DNA of 64,000 nt from Ceratopteris richardii (GCA_020310875.1 CM035406.1:86656026-86720025), one strand, 5' to 3'. Shown: positions 1 through 12,390, counted from the stretch's first letter. The notes: generated by a model not told the origin, from the sequence alone. Program-made: numbers and translations.

Positions 1-260
1 GGATGAAAGTGAAGGTAACAAGGACGATGGTCATTTCCTTATGGAATCTCCCAGTGAACCAAGCTTCATGCAGAAGATGCTTGCTCATAGGTTGGCATTG
101 CGTAGTCTATTGAGAAACAATGTTGTTTTCTTCTCATTAGAAGCAATTTGACAACTATGTTACATACAATGTTTAAACGCTTCCACTATTTTCCTCATTG
201 ACTTAGCAAGGCTTTGCATGAAATATAGAATCTCTTTGAGAGTATCATGCCTAATGTTAG
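1..260 (-). repeat. Family B copia leader fragment, left flank of A1
   Basis: This stretch matches 24,713-24,972 almost base for base and resembles 55,937-56,120, 59,690-59,870 and 63,040-63,215. It is part of the leader region of the older copia family B, read on the minus strand. Element A1 is inserted directly after it. The identical flank beside A2 shows that A1 and A2 descend from one insertion that was later duplicated. Confidence 0.7.
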
Positions 261-551
261 TGTTGGGTGTGTGTAGAAGTGCGAGAGACACACGAGAAGC
301 ACACACAAGGAGCACAAAAAAAGCAAGAGACACAGACAAGACAACCGCTAGAATAGCTCTCTCTATTGATGATGAATTGAACTAAAGTAAGAGCTGAATA
401 AATCCCTAAGTACAAAGTACCACCACATAGAAGAGTATCAAGTATGTGGTAAGATGGTGAAAAAACGTCTAGCCAGCACTAGAGTAAAAAGTATCCATGT
501 ATAGGGAAAAGGTTCATATCAAGGCTACTCGAGGAACACATAAGTGTAACA
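261..551 (-). repeat. 3' LTR of A1
   Basis: On the minus strand it starts TGTTACACTTATG and ends CACACCCAACA. It is a near copy of 12,391-12,680 and of 24,973-25,263. Confidence 0.85.
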
Positions 552-1660
552 AACCTCCGTGGAGTGAATGATGTGAACACACAGAGGGAGTGATAGATCA
601 GCCCCCACAAGGTAATAAGCCTAAAGCTATGGTACTCTCTCACATAGTGGTAATGCACCTCAATATGTATGGTCGAAGCATGAAACACTAGGTTTCATGC
701 ATTAACAGCCAAAGCACTCTGACTATCAGTGAGAATATGCGTAGCAGCATCAATCTCCATGCAAAGATCCATCAATAGGCATCTCAACCATATACACTCC
801 ACTGTAGCTATGAAAATTACCCTGTACTCAGCTTCACAACTCGGTGTTGCCACTGTAGGTTGCTTCTTACTCAACCAAGATATACATGAGTCTCTAAGGA
901 AAAAGCAATTACCACTAGTGGACACACGAGTATCTTAACAACCAGCCCAATCACTATCTGTAAAAGCATGCAAGCATGTCTGAATATCTCTTCCATAAAA
1001 GGGACCTAAGCTCAAAGTGCCTCGAAGATATCTAAACACACGTTTCCCTGCTTGCCAATGCTTAGTGTCAGGGCTATGCATGGATCGACTCAACTAGGAA
1101 ACTGTATAGTATATATCTGGCCTTGTGTTGCATGCATATATAAGGCATCCCAAAGCTTGCTGATAAAGAGAAGTGTCAAATGCATCACTGGAATCCTCCA
1201 CTGAGAACCTGAATCTTGTCTCAACTGGTGTGGAAACTGGCTTGCAATCCTCAAAGTCAAAACGCTGAAGTAGTGTTCCAACGTACTTTGCTTGATGCAT
1301 AACAATTCCCCCCCTCAACAGATACAAACTCGATGCCGAGATAGTAGCTCAAAAGACCAAGGTCAGCCCCATTTTTGCGTACATAGAGTGTGCTTCCAAT
1401 TACATGTGAAGCCAAGAGCAGCCAAGCGCTTATGTATTTTGTCATGCCATGCATGTGGATCTTGCTTGAGACCATAGAAGGCTTTATTCAAGCGACAAAC
1501 CATATGCTCTTTCCCTTTCATACCAAATCCAGGAGGTTGCTTCACATAAACCTCTTCTTGCAAATCACCATTCAAAAAGGTTGTTTTTATGTCCAACTGA
1601 TGCCTTTTCCAACCTTGATGGGTAGCCAATGCAACCACGGTACGAATGGTAGTAATGCGT
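552..1660 (-). pseudogene. A1 RNase H and C-terminal RT part (fossil)
   Basis: Minus-strand peptides resemble the copia RNase H (SWLSKKQPTVAT, SCEAEYR, and an ADIFTKALP-type end best seen in A2) and the reverse transcriptase (QLDIKTTFLNGDLQEEVYVKQ, then YGLKQDPHAWHDKI). Order and spacing match A2 at 25,310-26,480. The region is broken and ends where element F is inserted. Confidence 0.8.
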
Positions 1661-4185
1661 TGTCGGCGTGAAAGAGACGGTCGGTGGATCAGGGCGACCG
1701 CCAAAAATACGGCGCACTCCGGGTGCTTGGAGCAAACTCAAGTACTTTGTAGACTCAATGAACTTATTAATCATACATTTGCAAAACACTTCATCATATT
1801 TATTTTCAAGATTTTTATAGTCAATATCATTCATAAAGGATTCATACAACATTATGGAAATTGTAAATTTAATTTTGCAATAACTGTGGAGCAATTCCCA
1901 AAGGCAGAGAATTGATGTTTGTAAGTTCCAAACGACTTTATCAAGAACAACATCGACTATATGTAATGATCCAAACGTATGTTGCGATTAGTAGTGCAAA
2001 TTTTTCTGTTGACTGAATACTTCAACTGCTAAGATTGCATAAAATTTCCGTAGTTCCACGATCGTCAGAGATTACCGTAGTCCGATCCGATCATTCGCCA
2101 TAGCATTGATGTGTAGTCGGTACGAAAGTTACATAGATTTAGCAGACAAACACTGTTTATTCAGAGTGAAATGCACAACTCATCAGACGTGCATATGCGT
2201 CTTATACTAGTTGTTCGAATTCAGCTCTGAACAGATTTTAATGTTGACAGAAGATACAAGCATCGTTTGTGACTGATTAATCCTCCAGATACGAGAATTG
2301 ACGACGAAACATATCAGAGCACTAAATTGTGCACAAAGGTTGGATTCATACTATCGATAAAGGTATGATAAACGCTATCGTTGTCCTTTCGCACAATGAA
2401 TTCATATGGTAAAGTAATCTATTCTAGCGTCTCTAATCACATACACCTTCGTTCCTTAAAGAAAAGAAATCAAATTGAATGCGCACTTTAGTGTGAACGT
2501 ACAGTAGCTTCTCGCATTTGATAAAAGTGAACATGGCTTGTTAGCTGATAGATAAATCCATCATCCTTTGGTATAAATGAATTCCATTTGAGCACCATAA
2601 GAGTGGTCGCACTCGTATCTTGTTAACTAAAAGAATATCATATAGCTTACGCATGTCTAGGAATATCCAACAATGTTTCACGTACAGTTCTGAGCACAAC
2701 GCAAACCGAATTCAAACTATATCTGACAAATCTCTATCTGCAACTAGATTTACTTCAAAACCCAATATATTATCATGGGCTTAACAAAGCTGCATAAATT
2801 TTCTTTATGGAATAACATAATAACAGCATGCTGAGCATAACGTAGAGGTCGAGCTTGCAAAATTCAATATTAGAATCTTTGCTGTTGTGAGTTATCAATT
2901 ACACCAAGCAGTCATCGACTACTATTTGGATCATGAAAACTTGAGTATCGGAATTAAATAATCGATCATAACAAATTTAATTATCCTTTTTGTTTCACAG
3001 AACATGGGGAGATTACTATCAAAAACTCAACAGCATAGTGCGCAAATATGACGTTATTAAGGCAATGATATTATAAAGATAAAAAAAATCACATTCAGAT
3101 GTAATGAAGTTTGAGCAATTTACGGATTTGATGGGTAACAATCAAACTAAAACTAAGATTTTAATATGAGGTACGTATATTGACATCAGTCATCAGGTAC
3201 GGAATTTCTACAAATTATAATGAACAAACTTTTGATGTAAGCAGCTAAGCTATATATAGTATTGAAGAATTTTTCCATGATTATTAACTCTTTACTGAAG
3301 ATTGAGTTTCACCTTTCACCATAATCTACAGTAATCCATCTTTCTTGAACGCGCAACAGTTTTACGCCAAATAATCACCACCATTCGATCAAAATTTTCA
3401 GCAGAGTTTTTATCGCAGACGAAAGTGTTAATCCTCCTTCAGTCTCCAACGCTCCGTCATCATTGTCCTCGTAGGTTTTGTCAGAGATTATTTAGGAAGC
3501 ATCAGATCACAGTGAGTCACCGAGATGAGCGCACGGAAATTTGCCAGATAGTTCACATCCTTCCCCTTTGGCCTAATCAGAGCGAGAGAGAACCCCCATA
3601 AAAAAACCTTCGATGACTCCTTCCCTCTCCTCCTGAAGGAATGCTTCAAAAGAACAAGAAATCTGTCGTATTTGCCAGCCTCCCCACTCCTCGTTGCCTA
3701 CTGCAAATTAAATTAAATATCACGATCATCTCCCCTGTTCCCCCCCCCCCCCCGTCCGAAACTTTAGCAAGTTGCCTCAAATGATTTGATAATCAGAGAA
3801 CTAGAGACCAGCGATCTGCGTCCCCTTTCGCCCTCTCTTTTTTCCAGCAGCTCCAATCCTTCCGTAGCTTTTTCCCTTCGTAATAGCCAAGAAAAAAAAA
3901 ATTTTAAATCTTTAGCGCTCTTTATTTAGAGCTTTGTTCATCGATCGTTGCTTTATTTTTCTCTGGAAAGAATAGCCAATGACGGATCAAAAACAACTTT
4001 TCGTATGAATCGATAAAAGTTAATTGTTTTCTTTTTCTTTGTTTCATGTCTTCATAGATTTTTCACCATCTTCATCAACTCCAAGAGTGTCATACTATTC
4101 TGCTACTTGTGAGGCAAGTTCACTTAGCCAGTGCATGTAACGTCTTCTTCATGATTTGAGTGAGGAGAGAGAAATCTCTCCGACA
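1661..4185 (-). repeat. 3' LTR of element F
   Basis: This is the partner of 6,583-9,114 in the same orientation, with a few dozen scattered differences by eye. It is AT-rich, has a poly-C tract near 3,740 and a TATATATAG stretch near 3,250. Short open frames inside it are not conserved in style and are not called. Confidence 0.88.
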
Positions 4186-4197
4186 TTCACCCCCACC
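4186..4197 (-). other. Polypurine tract of element F
   Basis: On the minus strand GGTGGGGGTGAA lies immediately upstream of the 3' LTR start TGTCGG, the position expected for the plus-strand DNA primer of an LTR retrotransposon. Confidence 0.7.
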
Positions 4198-4229
4198 AAA
4201 CCTGTGCATCCTCCGGATGCGCCAAATAA

Positions 4230-4770
4230 GACCTGCATATTGATGATCAACTTCATAGCATGTGCATGGGTTAAAAAATTAAAGTGCCTTATGCACGTCT
4301 GTGTAATTAGCCCTATCAATGCATACTTGAAAATGCATGTATAAAATTAATGGTGCAATCAATAAGAAAAATAGCTTCTGATGACGAGGTTGGTGCACTC
4401 GCTCTCATACATAGCAATGTGATTATACATTCATCCTTACAGTCACTCGTATGTGCATGGGTATAGATCAGGTCGTGCCTTGATGCATGGTCATGTAGTG
4501 TGACCCTACCACATGCATACTTTAAGTGCATTTTCAAAATTATGGTGCATAAGAGATAAGAGCTTCTGATGAAGAGGGTTTCTATTTCCTGTACTTAGAA
4601 TTTTCTCACAAATTTCATAATACCTTTTACAATTGATATTGGTGCAAATGAATGTGCACCTAAGGGCAAAACTCAATATGTGTTCATACATAATTTAATG
4701 CATACTTGAAATGCACGCTTAAACAAAATGGTGCAAAACTGGAAGTAAAAGGTTTTCATATTCTACTCTT
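4230..4770 (-). repeat. Imperfect ~190-bp tandem repeats in the 3' interior of F
   Basis: Three degenerate copies share a core of 'aatgcatactt', then 'aatgcat', 'atggtgca', 'taaga' and 'agcttctgatgA', at about 4,315-4,390, 4,505-4,580 and 4,695-4,760. They lie between the gag frame and the 3' LTR, where plant LTR elements often carry variable tandem repeats. No protein is evident. Confidence 0.6.
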
Positions 4771-5049
4771 GAAGAAAATCTTGGTTGTCCATAAATTCCC
4801 ATTCTTCATCTTGAACCTGAAAAATATCTTGAAAACAAACTCGTGAAAAAACATAAGTATTAGCACATTTAAACCAAATTTTTCAATTCAAAACTTCTAG
4901 ATAATTCATCTGTAAAAACCCCCGAAGTAACATTAAGTCAAATTTTGTAGCTTCCATCAATTTTCTTTTCTTGCTTGACGTACATTAAACCACTCAAAAA
5001 CATTGATTAGAAAAGCAATATTTAAATCATTAATGAAATTCATAGTTTT

Positions 5050-5215
5050 AATTTTGTAAAACAATTCCGATATAAATACCTTTTTGATACGGAAGTAGGT
5101 TATAACTCCCATTCATAATTATCTTTTGATGAGGGAGAGATACAACTCCCATATAAATACCTTTTTGTTGAGGAAGTAGGTTGTAACTCCCATATAAATA
5201 TTAGCCATGGATGAA
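5050..5215 (-). repeat. Short tandem repeat (~55 bp) in F interior
   Basis: The phrases 'AACTCCCAT', 'ATAAATACCTTTTTG' and 'GGAAGTAGGTT' recur about three times across this stretch. It sits just 3' of the gag frame of element F. Confidence 0.6.
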
Positions 5216-5319
5216 AACATTCATAAACAATCATAAACTTGATTCTCTTATCAATTTGGCCTCTTGTACCTGTTTTGTCAAAATAACTATTCAAAACACA
5301 TTAGTAGATAACTTTACTT

Positions 5320-6471
5320 TTAATACAAGACATCAAAAATTTCTTGCATACATAACTCATTTTTCCTTTTAATGGTTTTAGTTGATTTATTCATATTTTG
5401 TGTAATTTGTTTAATAATGTTTTCAAAAACTTCTTGTTCTTTTACATTAAAACTTGTCTCATTGTTTGCATTCTCATTTGCATTTCTTAGTTGTTTAGTT
5501 TTCTCAATTTTCACTTTAGTATTAGTTTGATTGCTAGTTTCAAGATTCACTTGTTCTTCCATCTTTTCAATTTTCCCATCTTCAAGTGATTGATCATCAG
5601 AATCAATTGAAATATTATGTAAATTTTCATATTTTCCTATTTTCTCATATGTTGATCTCTCATGTTCTTGCTTATCATTTGGCTTAATATCTTGCATCAT
5701 CAGTTCAACTTGTGGGTTATCCATCATATTATTGTCTTGATCATTAGATTTTGTGGTAATTTCACGTTTTACTCTCCAATGTTTTTTCACTTGTTTGTTT
5801 GATCTTGATCTTACTTGTTTTTGTTTAGAATATTTTACCATCCCACCTCTACCTAGGTTCAAGTGTAAAGGATCCTTCGTATGATAATCACAGATTTTGT
5901 GTTCATTTTCTAATACCAAGTGTTGCCTACATGCTTTCTCATAGGCCATACAATTCCTATAAGTATGACCAAGTTGGTCACACCAGAAGCATCTTACAGT
6001 TCTCTTTGGTCGTTGATATAAAGCCCTAGGATCAACTCTTCTATGATCGGGTAAAGGGTTTTGGTCAATAGAAGACATAGATCTACTTTGAACTCGTACT
6101 TGATAGCTATCTTTGCATTCACATGTAGCACTATCGTGTATTTCATTCTTTAACCTTTCAATGCCCTCTTTTAAACTTGCAATTTCATGACCAATAGTTT
6201 TGAATGAAGAGATTTCTTCTACATGATTTGCTAATGTTTCCATCTGTTCATTTAAATTTGATAGTTCATAATGAAGAACTCCTAAATTCCTAAACTCGTG
6301 ATCAAATTGAGTATCCATTGACTTAAGATTTGCATTAAAATCAGATACTACTGTAGTTAAGACTGAAAGAAACGTGTTTAAGGACTCAAATTTAGAATTA
6401 AGCTTTAAATCTGTTGATGAAATTAATCGTGCTTCCATATCATGCAGAAGGTTTTCGACATTAGAATTCAT
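5320..6471 (-). CDS. Gag-like protein of element F (383 aa)
   Basis: This single uninterrupted minus-strand frame starts at ATG 6,471, about 90 bases after the primer site, and fills half the interior of F. Residues 1-115 are rich in Leu, Glu, Asn and Lys with heptad-like spacing and probably form a coiled coil. A CCHC zinc knuckle follows near residue 160 (CFWCDQLGHTYRNC), and the C-terminal 200 residues are Lys/Glu/Asn/Gln-rich and probably disordered. A knuckle-bearing, coiled-coil protein alone between long LTRs is what TR-GAG elements encode: a structural protein that would bind element RNA and form particles, with enzymes supplied in trans. The gag assignment rests on the knuckle, position and context; I do not recognise the family. 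Fossil status: this frame looks open, and the element lacks pol. Confidence 0.75.
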   Translation of the reverse strand: MNSNVENLLHDMEARLISSTDLKLNSKFESLNTFLSVLTTVVSDFNANLKSMDTQFDHEFRNLGVLHYELSNLNEQMETLANHVEEISSFKTIGHEIASLKEGIERLKNEIHDSATCECKDSYQVRVQSRSMSSIDQNPLPDHRRVDPRALYQRPKRTVRCFWCDQLGHTYRNCMAYEKACRQHLVLENEHKICDYHTKDPLHLNLGRGGMVKYSKQKQVRSRSNKQVKKHWRVKREITTKSNDQDNNMMDNPQVELMMQDIKPNDKQEHERSTYEKIGKYENLHNISIDSDDQSLEDGKIEKMEEQVNLETSNQTNTKVKIEKTKQLRNANENANNETSFNVKEQEVFENIIKQITQNMNKSTKTIKRKNELCMQEIFDVLY

Positions 6472-6562
6472 TTTCGTTTAACTATGTGCAAGCCAGGAAA
6501 ATTCAAATATAAATACCTGGAATTTGTTTCCCGTCGGATGTACCTGAGTCGCAATGCCGTTT

Positions 6563-6582
6563 GTTCACGTCGGGTTCACCAA
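6563..6582 (-). other. Primer binding site of element F
   Basis: On the minus strand TTGGTGAACCCGACGTGAAC follows directly after the 5' LTR. TGG at the start matches the CCA end of a tRNA, but I cannot name the tRNA. A very similar TTTGGTGAACCCAAGG occurs in the G elements (about 33,047 and 47,340). Confidence 0.6.
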
Positions 6583-9114
6583 TGTTGGCGTGAAAAAGAC
6601 GGTCGGTGGATCAGGGCGACCGCCAAAAATACGGCGCACTCCGGGTGCTTGGAGCAAACTCAAGTACTTTGTAGACTCAATGAACTTATTAATCATACAT
6701 TTGCAAAACACTTCATCATATTTATTTTCAAGATTTTTATAGTCAATATCATTCATAAAGGATTCATACCACATTCATAAGGTATGGAAATTGTAAATTT
6801 AATTTTGCAATAACTGTGGAGCAATTCCCAAAGGCAGAGAATTGATGTTTGTAAGTTCCAAACGACTTTATCAAGAACAACATCGACTATATGTAATGAT
6901 CCAAACGTATGTTGCGATTAGTAGTGCAAATTTTTCTGTTGACTGAATACTTCAACTGCTAAGATTGCATAAAATTTCCGTAGTTCCACGATCGTCAGAG
7001 ATTACCGTAGTCCGATCCGATCATTCGCCATAGCATTGATGTGTAGTCGGTACGAAAGTTACAGAGATTTAGTAGACAAACACTGTTTATTCAGAGTGAA
7101 ATGCACAACTCATCAGACGTGCATATGCGTCTTATACTAGTTGTTGGAATTCAGCTCTGAACAGATTTTAATGTTGACAGAAGATACAAGCATCGTTTGT
7201 GACTGATTAATCCTCCAGATACGAGAATTGACGACAAAACATATCAGAGCACTAAACTGTGCACAAAGGTTGGATTCATACTATCGATAAAGGTATGATA
7301 AATGCTATCGTTGTCCTTTCGCACAATGAATTCATATGGTAAAGTAATCTATTCTAGCATCTCTAATCACATACACCTTCGTTCCTTAAAGAAACGAAAT
7401 CAAATTGAATGCGCACTTTAGTGTGAACGTACAGTAGCTTCTCGCATTTGATAAAAGTGAACATGGCTTATTAGCTGATAGATTAATCCATCATCCTTTG
7501 GTATAAATGAATTCCATTTGAGCACCATAAGAGTGGTCGCACTCGTATCTTGTTAACTAAAAGAATATCATATAGCTTACGCATGTCTAGGAATATCCAA
7601 CAATGTTTCACGTACAGTTCTGAGCACAACGCAAACCGAATTCAAACTGTATCTGACAAATCTCTATCTGCAACTAGATTTACTTCAAAACCCAATATAT
7701 TATCATGGGCTTAACAAAGCTGCATAAATTTTCTTTATGGAATAACATAATAACAGCATGCTGAGCATAACGTAGAGGTCGAGCTTGCAAAATTCAATAT
7801 CAGAATCTTTGTTGTTGTGAGTTATCAATTACACCAAGCAGTCATCGACTACTATTTGGATCATCAAAACTTGAGAATCGGAATTAAATAATCGATCATA
7901 ACAAATTTAATTATCCTTTTTGTTTCACAGAACATGGGGAGATTACTATCAAAAACTCAACAGCATAGTGCGCAAATATGACGTTATTAAGGCAATGATA
8001 TTATAAAGATAAAAAAAATCACATTCAGATGTAATGAAGTTTGAGCAATTTACGGATTTGACGGGAAACAATCAAACTAAAACTAAGATTTTAATATGAG
8101 GTACGTATATTGACATCAGTCATCAGGTACGGAATTTCTACAAATTATAATGAACAAACTTTTGATATAAGCAGCTAAGCTATATATAGTACTGAAGAAT
8201 TTTTCCATGATTATTAACTCTTTACTGAAGATTGAGTTTCACCTTTCACCATAATCTACAGTAATCCATCTTTCTTGAACGCGCAACAGTTTTACGCCAG
8301 ATAATCACCACCATTCGATCAAAATTTCAGCAGAGTTTTTATCGCAGACGAAAGTGTTAATCCTCTTTCAGTCTCCAACGCTCCGTCATCATTGTCCTCG
8401 TAGGTTTTGTCAGAGATTATTTAGGAAGCATCAGATCACTGTGAGTCACCGAGATGAGCGCACGGAAATTTGCCAGATAGTTCACATCCTTCCCCTTTGG
8501 CCTAATCAGAGCGAGAGAGAACCCCCATAAAAAACCCTTCGATGACTCCTTCCCTCTCCTCCTGAAGGAATGCTTCAAAAGAACAAGAAATCTGTCGTAT
8601 TTGCCAGCCTCCCCACTCCTCGTTGCCTACTGCAAACTAAATTAAATATCACGATCATCTCCCCTTTCCCCCCCCCCCCCCCGTCCTAAACTTTAGCAAG
8701 TTGCCTCAAATGATTTGATAATTAGAGAACTAGAGACCAGCGATCTGCGTCCCCTTTCGCCCTCTCTTTTTTCCAGCAGCTCCAATCCTTCCGTAGTTTT
8801 TTCCCTTCGTAATAGCCAAGAAAAAACAAATTTTAAATCTTTAGCGCTCTTTATTTAGAGCTTTGTTCATCGATCGTTGCTATATTTTTCTCTAGAAAGA
8901 ATAGCCAATGACGGATCAAAAACAACTTTTCGTATGAATCGATAAAAGTTAATTGTTTTCTTTTTCTTTGTTTCATGTCTTCATAGATTTTTCACCATCT
9001 TCATCAACTCCAAGAGTGTCATACTATTCTGCTACTTGTGAGGCAAGTTCACTTAGCGAGTGCATGTAACGTCTTCTTCATGATTTGAGTGAGGAGAGAG
9101 AAATCTCTCAGACA
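6583..9114 (-). repeat. 5' LTR of element F
   Basis: It starts TGTTGGCGTGAAAAAG and ends CTCAGACA on the plus strand, pairs with 1,661-4,185 and carries the same poly-C tract (about 8,668). The flank GCGT at 9,115-9,118 completes the target duplication. Confidence 0.88.
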
Positions 9115-12100
9115 GCGTGAAGTAGGTGCAAATGTTTCCTCATAGTCAATGCCATATTGTTGCGCATATCTTTTGGCAACCAATGTAGCTTTGTAGCGAT
9201 CAATGCTACCATCAGACTTTCTCTTAATCTTGTAAACCCACTTTGTACCAATGGCATTCTTTCCTTTTGGCAATTCACATAACTCCCAAGTACCATTCCT
9301 ATGTATTGAATCCATTTCTGATTGCATAGCACTCATCCATTTTGGATCATCACATGCATCCTCAAAAGACTCATTACATGATGTAGCAATAAGAGAATAA
9401 TCCACAAAATTACTTGATGCATGGTGAGAGCTTGATCTTGCTCTACCAAGTAAAGGTGCACTCAATTTGCTATCCTGCAAAGTTTGTTTCAGCCACTTTG
9501 ACATACTTTGTGCACTCTTGATACACATGCGTTCATTATGTAATACATCATCACCATTTATATCATGCCTGGGCTGAATTTCATGCTCATTTTCAGCCAT
9601 ATTTTGACGTAAATGTTCAGCCATATGTGGCTAAAAATTTCTAGCAGTTTTGATAATTTTTGGCTGAAAATTTTCAGCCATGTTTGGCTGGACGTTCTCT
9701 GCATTTTTAGCCCTATTTGGTTGGAAGTTTTCAGCCCTTTGAGCCTCAATTGGCTGGTCTACATGGCCATAGTCAAGCACACCATTTTGGAAGAAAGGCA
9801 TGAGTGTATGGAACACATCTTGTGAGCTAACTGTTGGCTGTTTTTTGCATTCAAGTAGAGGGAAAACTGAATTTTCAGTAAATACCACATCTCGACTCAC
9901 AATAATTGTGTTCGCCAATGGATGGTACAAAGGATATCCCTTACTTTCAGCACTATAACCAACAAATATACATTTCTTTGCCTTGTCATCAGATTTGTGA
10001 CGTTGTTGTGATGGCACAAGAGCATATGCCAAACAACCAAACACACGCATATGACTAACCATAGGCTTATGACCATTCCAAACCTCATAAGGATTAATGA
10101 CTCTCAACGCTTTTGTAGGCTAGCGATTCAACACATATTTTGCACACATGACCGCTTCCATCCAAAACTTATCAGGAAGATGCTTTCCTTTAACCATACA
10201 TCGTGCCATTTCAAGTAGAGTTCTATTTTTACGCTCGACAACACCATTTTGATGAGGTGTATATGGCACCATACATTGGTGTGAAATACCTCTTTTACAA
10301 AGAAAAGCATTAAACTCATGTGAAATGTATTCACCACCACGATCTGTGCGTAGAGTCAAAAGCTTTTGTGAAAAAAAAATTTCATCCATAGCTAAAAAAG
10401 CTTTGAAGCAAGAAAATACCTCATTCTTTGTGTTCATAGGATACACCCATGTATGGCGAGTAGCATCATCAATGAAGGTAACAAAACATACATACTTCCC
10501 AAAAGATGGAGTCTTGAGAGGACCACATACATCACTATGAACAAGCTGCAATTTTCTTGTAGTGTTTGTATGAATATCTTTTGGAAAAGAAGCACGTTGC
10601 ATTTTGGCAACAATTCAACCTTCACATGCATGCTTTTCAATGGACTCAAGTGTAGGCAAACCAATAACGATGTCCTTCTTTTGCAAGTAAAGCAAACTAT
10701 TGAAGTTCAAGAGACCAAAACAAGCATGCCAAAGCTCCATTTCAGCCATGGAAGAAGTATGAGCAACCAAGGCATTCGAAGGCCACCCTCTTGTATGTAT
10801 CCATGCAATAGAAACCATTACATAATGTATCGAACATCACGATAACATCGTCATTGCTGAAATCATGAACCATACACTTATCATCAACAAAGTGTACATG
10901 AAGTCCACCTTTGGCAATCAACAGAACTCAAATTAAGTTCTTCTTGATACCGGGCACATACAATGCATTTTTCAAGAGAATCACACCTCTATTTGCAGCC
11001 GTAAGCTCAATTTCTCCTACTCCAATGATATGATAAGAGGCATTGTTTGCACAGACCACATGTCCTCCTTTACATGCATCTTTCAAAGAGGAAAAAAATC
11101 TTTTGCAAAGAAGCATCATAATGACATGTAACAACGCATGCCCAAAAATCTTGAGCCATGTTAGCTTGATCATCCTTTGCATTTGCTGAATTTTCAGCAA
11201 TAGACATGCCGGGTTCCTTCTTCCTTTCATTGCGTTTAGCAAGCCTTCTACACTCATGAATAGTATGACCGGCCTTTGGACAATATTTGCATCTCTTCTT
11301 CTTTTGCAAATCACCATCATTAGAGGAATGAGTGGAAGAGGAAGCTTGAGGCTTTGGTTTTGATGAACCCAGAGCTGAACCATACTTGCTTTTCCCCTTT
11401 TGTGAGATAGCAAGTGCGTGTGTTCCCTCAATCAAACGACTCCTATTCACTCTAGATTGGTCTTCTTGCAAAAGAAGAGACACGACCTCATCAAACACAT
11501 ACATATTAGGATTTTCTTTTGCAACCAAACGGAGTGTAGTAGCAAAGCTTTGAAAAGACTCTAGTAATCCTTTCAACAATGTATAAATGAGTGATGCATT
11601 CGGAAATAATCTCATGTATGTTTGCCAATTGCTCTTTCAAGTCCTTGATGCATGTCACATACACATCCACCGACTCATTTTCAGCCATACATACATCCTC
11701 AAGCTGCTTCCTCAAGTATGCAACACGTGCTTCATTACACACAGCATACAAAGAAGCAAGAGTCTCCCATGCCTGTCGTGATGTAGAACATGATCAAATG
11801 TGTGGAACTATATGACGCTTCACAGAAAGCGCAATCAAAGCATGCGCTTGAGCATCTTTTCTGTCCCATCTAAGCTGCTCCTATGTAGGTGGAGAACGAG
11901 AAACCATTGTACTTGAAGAAGAAGCTCCATTTGTGATAGTAGACTGTGAAGTAGAAGCACCTATGGGTCTTTGATCTACATATGCCACTATGTTCCAAAG
12001 TTGTTTAGAAACAAGAACATGCTTCATCATGTAAGACCACATTGGATAGTTGGTCCCATCAGGCTTATCTTCAGCTTGAAGCATGCTAAACAAGTCATTG

Positions 12101-12378
12101 TTGCCCCCCATTTCACAAAGGAACAAGAATGTGACAAAATGTTTACTTCGACGAAAGCTGAAATGAGTGCTGAAATTTCAGCTCACAAACCATCACTCTG
12201 ATGGAAATTCTGATTGCACGAATGGCTTTGAAATGTGGATAAAACCCCAGCTCACCTGATGGAAATGTTTCTTGGCTGCTGAAATTCACAGTTCTATGCT
12301 CCGATGTCGATCTACACTGTAAAAAGTGCACCCGCGTCGCGACGTGAAAAACCAAAACTTGAGAAGGAGTTGAAACTG
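9115..12378 (-). pseudogene. A1 gag, protease, integrase and N-terminal RT part (fossil)
   Basis: Read right to left: gag with KPDGTNYPMWSYMMKHVL (11,881-12,126) and a UBN2-like stretch; a CCHC knuckle CKYCPKAGHTIHEC near 11,280; GAG-pre-integrase with ELWHACFG (10,615-10,818); integrase core with SDVCGPLKTPSFGKY, TDRGGEY and PYTPHQNGVVERKN (10,120-10,602); integrase C-terminus and linker (9,631-10,107); and the RT start KWVYKIKRKSDGSIDRYKA (9,049-9,624). This is the standard copia order. The reading frame is broken at several points, although the 160-residue integrase block remains open. Confidence 0.85.
9590..9745 (-). repeat. Short amino-acid repeat in the A1 integrase-RT linker
   Basis: On the minus strand the peptide repeats a unit like AENFQPNMA five or six times (NFQPNRAKNAENVQPNMAEN and similar). 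The DNA unit is about 24-27 bases around 'GGCTGAAAATTTTC'. The same array is in A2 at 26,930-27,085, so it predates the duplication. Confidence 0.75.
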
Positions 12379-12390
12379 TTCTGATACCAC
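12379..12390 (-). other. Primer binding site of A1
   Basis: On the minus strand GTGGTATCAGAA follows the 5' LTR. TGGTATCAGA is the start of the standard plant copia site complementary to initiator tRNA-Met. Confidence 0.8.

Larger units (their letters stand above)
1661..9114 (-). mobile_element. Non-autonomous LTR retrotransposon F, TR-GAG-like, looks whole
   Basis: Two direct repeats of about 2.53 kb (1,661-4,185 and 6,583-9,114) bound a 2.4-kb interior. The termini are TGTCGG and GACA, and the 4-bp sequence GCGT occurs on both sides (1,657-1,660 and 9,115-9,118) as a target duplication. On the minus strand the right LTR is followed by a primer-site-like TTGGTGAACCCGACG (6,563-6,582), and the left LTR is preceded by a purine tract GGTGGGGGTGAA (4,186-4,197). 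The only long frame inside is a gag-like protein (5,320-6,471); no protease, integrase or RT is seen. It therefore fits the non-autonomous TR-GAG class, which depends on enzymes from a partner. The LTRs differ at roughly 1-2% of positions by eye, so insertion was recent, and later than that of host element A1. Confidence 0.88.

Noticed and set aside
1646-1915. Frames within the F LTRs (1,646-1,915, 6,442-6,780 and others)
   Set aside because: They lie in LTR sequence, differ in extent between the two LTRs and show no domain.
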